DNA from: Trichopus zeylanicus subsp. travancoricus
Lineage: Eukaryota; Streptophyta; Magnoliopsida; Dioscoreales; Dioscoreaceae
Reading direction: 5' to 3'
Length of the DNA stretch: 64,000 bases
Assembly (NCBI GenBank): GCA_005019695.1
Contig: RXID01014605.1
Coordinates: 1 to 64,000 of the forward strand
The notes under the pieces are model-generated. The model made no database searches, was not told the origin of the DNA, and worked only from the letters and a program-made list of their open reading frames with translations. Position numbers and translations under genes: made by a program. This document shows positions 60,591-64,000 of this stretch, piece by piece (position 1 is the stretch's first letter; each line of letters begins with the position of its first letter).

Positions 60591-63085
60591 CAAAGAGTGC
60601 AAAGATAACCAGTGAGGGATCGTTGTCGATCAAGGTCTCCAGTATAATCTGAATCGACATAGCCAATAATTTTGTTCTCTTGAACTTTTGGTAATTTGAC
60701 AAAATCCCAAGTATGGTTCTTTCGTAGGGAATCCATCTCTTCCTTCGTAGCAGCTTACCACTGAAAATAATTCTTATCTTGCACTACTTCTTTATAGGAA
60801 GAAGATCACCATTGTTAGTAACTAAAGCAAAAGCTACCATATCTTCAAAACCATACCTTTCGGGTGGCTTTATGTTTCTTTGACATCTTCAAAGTGGAGT
60901 CTTCTCAGAAATTTGATTCTTAGAGTTTTCTTGAGAGTTTAACATACCTTGAATATCTTCTTCTGAAGGAGATATATGCTCCATCTCCACTTGCATTATA
61001 TCACTAGGACCTTTCTTGAAAGATTTTAACATAACAGTTTCATCAAATATTACATCTCTCTCAATAATTACATTAAAAATAGTAGGATCCCACAAATGAT
61101 AACCTTTAACACCTTTGGCATAATCAAGGAAAATACACCTTTTAGAATGGGCATCTAATTTATCCTTGATGATATGCACATAAGCAAGGCAAAAAAAAAT
61201 CTTTAAAGAAAAATAATTTGCAGGTTGACCAATGCATACCTCTTTAGGAGTTTAGTAATTAGTGGCTGTTTGAGGAGAGTGATTCATAATGAAATATGCT
61301 ATATTGACTGCTTCTGCCCAAAAATCTTTGTCAAGATTAGCTGTACTGAGCATACTACATGCTTTTTCCAATAAAGTTCTGTTCATCCTTTCAGTCACAC
61401 CATTTTGTTGAGGTTTTTCTGCGATGGTAAAGTGGCGTTCGATGACTTCATCTTCATAGAATTTGAGAAATTTTATTGATTTGTACTCTCTGTCATTATC
61501 ACTTCCGAGGTATTTAATTTTTCTGCTAGTCTTTTTTTCAACTGAAGTTTTTCACTATTTGAAAATAGAAAATACTTTGGCTTTGTGATGCAAAAAATAG
61601 ATCCACACTTTTTTGAAAAAATCATCAATAAAACTAATAAATAATGAGCACCAGATTTTGATGGAATAAGAGAACACCACACATCAGAATAAATATAATC
61701 AATTAAGCCTTTAATGCAATCAGTATTGGTGTTAAACTTTACTTTAGACTATTTACCATAAAGACAATGCTCGCAAAAATCCAATTTGCATAAGTTGAGG
61801 CCTTTCAGTAATTTTCTTTTGTTGAGCTCAATTAAACCTTACTCACTCATATGACCGAAATGTATATGCCATAAGTGGATTATATCAAAAGAAGCTTGAG
61901 AAATTGTTGCTCCACCTTCAACAGTTTTTCCTTCTAACTCATACAAATTTCCATGCTTTAGGTCTTTCATCACTATCAATGAGCTTTTAGCAACCTTAAG
62001 AACTCCACCTTTAACAGAATGCTTATAACCAGTAGAATCCAAAACACCCAAAGAGATCAAATTCTTTTTTAAATTATAAACATGTCTAACATCAGTAATA
62101 GTTCTAATAATATTATCAAACATCTTATTTTTGATTATTCTAATTTCAATAATTTCAATAGTCTTCAAACCAATCCTTATTGGAACACATGTGCTAAGAA
62201 CAACCAGAATTAAGAATCCAAGTATGATGGTAACGATTAAAATTTGAACTAATAGAGAGAACATTACCATAATCAATATCAGAACTCCCTTCAGCAACTG
62301 ACACTTATTCTTTGGCTTGCTCTTTAAACTGAGATTTTTTCTCTTTCTTTGCTTTGAGCTTCCAACACTATTTAATTACATGTCCCATCTTCTTACAATA
62401 CTTGCAATTTATTTCTTTGGATTTGGATCTAGAATGACCTGTTTTTGATCTTTCTTTGGTACGACCTTTGGTAATCAATGCTTCTGAGTGTGACATATCC
62501 CATTCAATCTTTTTTAAATATTCATTAGATAGAAGGGTGGTAAAAATATGATCAAATTTTAAATCTTTGCCATACATGAGAGTAGTCTTTATATTCTCAA
62601 GAAAAGGAAGTAGAGACAATAATAAAATAATTGCCTTGTCTTCATCTTCAATTTTAATATCAATGCTTAATAATTGAGAGACTAGTTTATTGAAAGTATT
62701 AACATGATCAACTATATTCGTACATTCTCTCATTTGAAAATTGAAAAGATTTTGCTTTAAGTAAACTCGATTTAAGATAGACTTACTCATATATTATTTC
62801 TCTAACTCTTTTCATAACTCTAAAGGTAATGTTTCATCAAAAAATAGATAGAGTATCTCATTGGTGAGACTGAGGATGATTGTACTATGTGCACTAGTCT
62901 TCTGATTTTTCCAGACACTTTCGGTGATATCTTTAGGCTTAACATTCTCCAATATTTTTCTCAATCCTTATTGAGTAAGAATTTCACGAATTCTTGCTTG
63001 TCAAATAGGAAATCCTTGTTTTCTATTGAATTTATTTGCATCAAACTTCGTAGTAGACGTATTGAATCAAGCTCTAATACTAGTT
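60591..63085 (-). pseudogene. Copia gag-protease-integrase with reverse transcriptase deleted into RNase H
   Basis: Minus strand, 5' to 3'. Gag with MSKSILNRVYLKQNLFNFQM and IILLLSLLPFLENIKTTLMY (62790-62400), zinc knuckle start CKYCKKMGHVIK. Protease WILNSGCS, stop, HMCSNKDWFEDY (about 62215-62160). Pre-integrase LWHIHFGHMSE (61870-61840). Integrase SDVWCSLIPSKSGAHYLLVL (about 61690) and tail HIIKDKLDAHSKRCIFLDYA, DPTIFNVIIERDVIFDET (61179-60950). Then EEMDSLRKNHTWDFVKLPK (reverse transcriptase start, about 60740) runs directly into VQENKIIGYVDSDYTGDLDR (RNase H, about 60690) and stops near 60592. The catalytic part of reverse transcriptase is gone. Tnt1-like. Confidence 0.85.
63067..63085 (-). 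other. Degenerate primer binding site
   Basis: Minus-strand TAGTATTAGAGC beside the LTR, two changes from TGGTATCAGAGC. Confidence 0.5.
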
Positions 63086-63089
63086 TGTT

Positions 63090-63570
63090 GCACTAAATAT
63101 CGATATCTATTACAATTCACGATGTAAAAGAAGAACATAAAAGAAAAAAATAGCACACAAAATATTTATGTGGTTTGGTCTATGACCTACTCAACTAGTG
63201 AAGGCAGTTCGAAGGATATTATATTTATGAGGAAGAAAGAGAAGATTACAATGATGGAGGTGAAACTCCAATATCAGTAACTCTCACAAGAGACTAAGTA
63301 GTTTAGTCGTCATAAGATATTTTGAGAGTCTAGATCTATGTCTCTTTATCTTACTCTCTTTAAACCCTTAGATGAATAGAGTATTTTTAGATGTGACTTA
63401 ACTGAGTTTGAGTCAAATTAAAAGACTGACTCAAATAAGACTTCTAGTAACCAAGTCTTCTAGTAGAAGATAAATATAGAGAAGGATTAAGCTCACTAAA
63501 TTACTTCCTAATATAAATTCTAATATAATTAAGATTTGTTAAAAAATCCGGATTTGAGACACAACTAAGT
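63090..63570 (-). repeat. 5' LTR of the internally deleted Copia (ends approximate)
   Basis: Sequence from TGCACTAAATATCG onward resembles 52130-52560 in order: a GAAGAAAAA tract, ATTACAATGATGGAGGTGAA versus ATTATAATGATAAAGACAAA, and AAGATATTTTGAGAGT in both. The right end is set near 63570 by loss of resemblance. Confidence 0.5.
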
Positions 63571-64000
63571 CAATAGGTAACATGATATGTCCCTTTGGAT
63601 ATCATGAAACCTTAAGTGTCCACTCATAACACTTAAATTTTTTACATGTATTGGGAAAGAAAAGTTTCTTCATTTGCCCCTAATGCTTTAAGATCAAGAA
63701 AAGGTCCTTGATTATTTTTTGTATTTTTGATGTCTCGGCTATATACCCCATTTGTGATCTTTTGACGAGAAAAACTTGATTTTTTTTGTTTGCATCATTT
63801 TGATGGTGGGAGAATGAAAATTTCATTTGGTGTTAGCTCGATGAATAGGTTGTTCACTACAAATACTTCAACATCATGCTTTTTCTTAAGCATTTGAATA
63901 AGAGAATACTTGATTTACTTTTTCCATCTTTTTTTATGAGTGGATGAATTTAATGTTTGATTGAGCATTCACCTTATTTTTTTGATACTATGATCTAGCA
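63571..64000. other. Unassigned, probably retroelement non-coding DNA
   Basis: No frame or repeat partner; text such as TTTTGACGAGAAAAACTTG is unclassified. Confidence 0.35.

Noticed and set aside
1..64000. CRISPR array, bacterial operon, rRNA or tRNA genes
   Set aside because: The repeats are contiguous degenerate tandem arrays without spacers, the DNA is eukaryotic, and no tRNA or rRNA signature was recognised by eye (a tRNAscan-SE run was not possible).

Overview
The window is nuclear DNA from a flowering plant, AT-rich and dominated by transposable elements. The evidence is a typical intron-rich plant beta-galactosidase gene, a plant CID7-type gene, and plant Copia and Tat-type Gypsy retrotransposons. 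Dense decayed long terminal repeats (LTRs) and the gene style would fit a monocot such as a palm or banana relative, but nothing in the sequence proves the species.

Only two genes look intact. One is a secreted GH35 beta-galactosidase with a C-terminal galactose-binding-lectin domain (+ strand, 8732-12632, 18 exons, 832 aa). The other is a CID7-type polyadenylate-binding-protein-interacting protein with PAM2, CUE, DUF1771 and SMR domains (- strand, coding exons 26817-24064, 548 aa, with a non-coding first exon near 27884-28165). Two decayed gene fragments were also read by eye: a strictosidine-synthase-like pseudogene (- strand, 21510-22760) just downstream of CID7, and a frameshifted C2-domain fragment (+ strand, 40873-41130). 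The two intact genes act in different places (cell wall versus cytoplasmic mRNA) and no shared pathway is implied.

Layout. 1-1750: LTR-like end and degenerate repeats. 2114-2718: PIF/Harbinger-type MITE. 2983-5552: complete small Copia element with 532-bp LTRs but only gag and the start of protease. 6150-8415: 39-bp array and a second copy of the repeats at 515-1750. 8.7-12.6 kb: beta-galactosidase. 13.6-14.8 kb: Copia gag/protease relic. 15.5-20.2 kb: 54-bp array running into a large repeat unit. 21.5-28.2 kb: gene island (pseudogene plus CID7). 29-44.6 kb: large repeat units in both orientations, a Tat-type integrase relic, a 24-bp array and the C2 fragment. 44.6-46.3 kb: truncated Copia with 5' LTR. 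48.9-49.65 kb: hAT-type MITE. 52.1-55.1 kb: decayed Copia pol. 55.1-60.6 kb: another large repeat unit with a nested TRIM-like element and a nested solo LTR. 60.6-63.6 kb: internally deleted Copia.

The most distinctive feature is a family of units of roughly 3-4 kb, at least five copies in two orientations. Apart from a roughly 450-bp head, each is built from stacked blocks of degenerate short tandem repeats, a different unit length per block, with block order conserved between copies. They are best explained as very long LTRs, or LTR plus 3' UTR, of a Tat-like Gypsy lineage. That is inference from order, a gag relic beside one copy and an integrase/array neighbour, not from a complete element.
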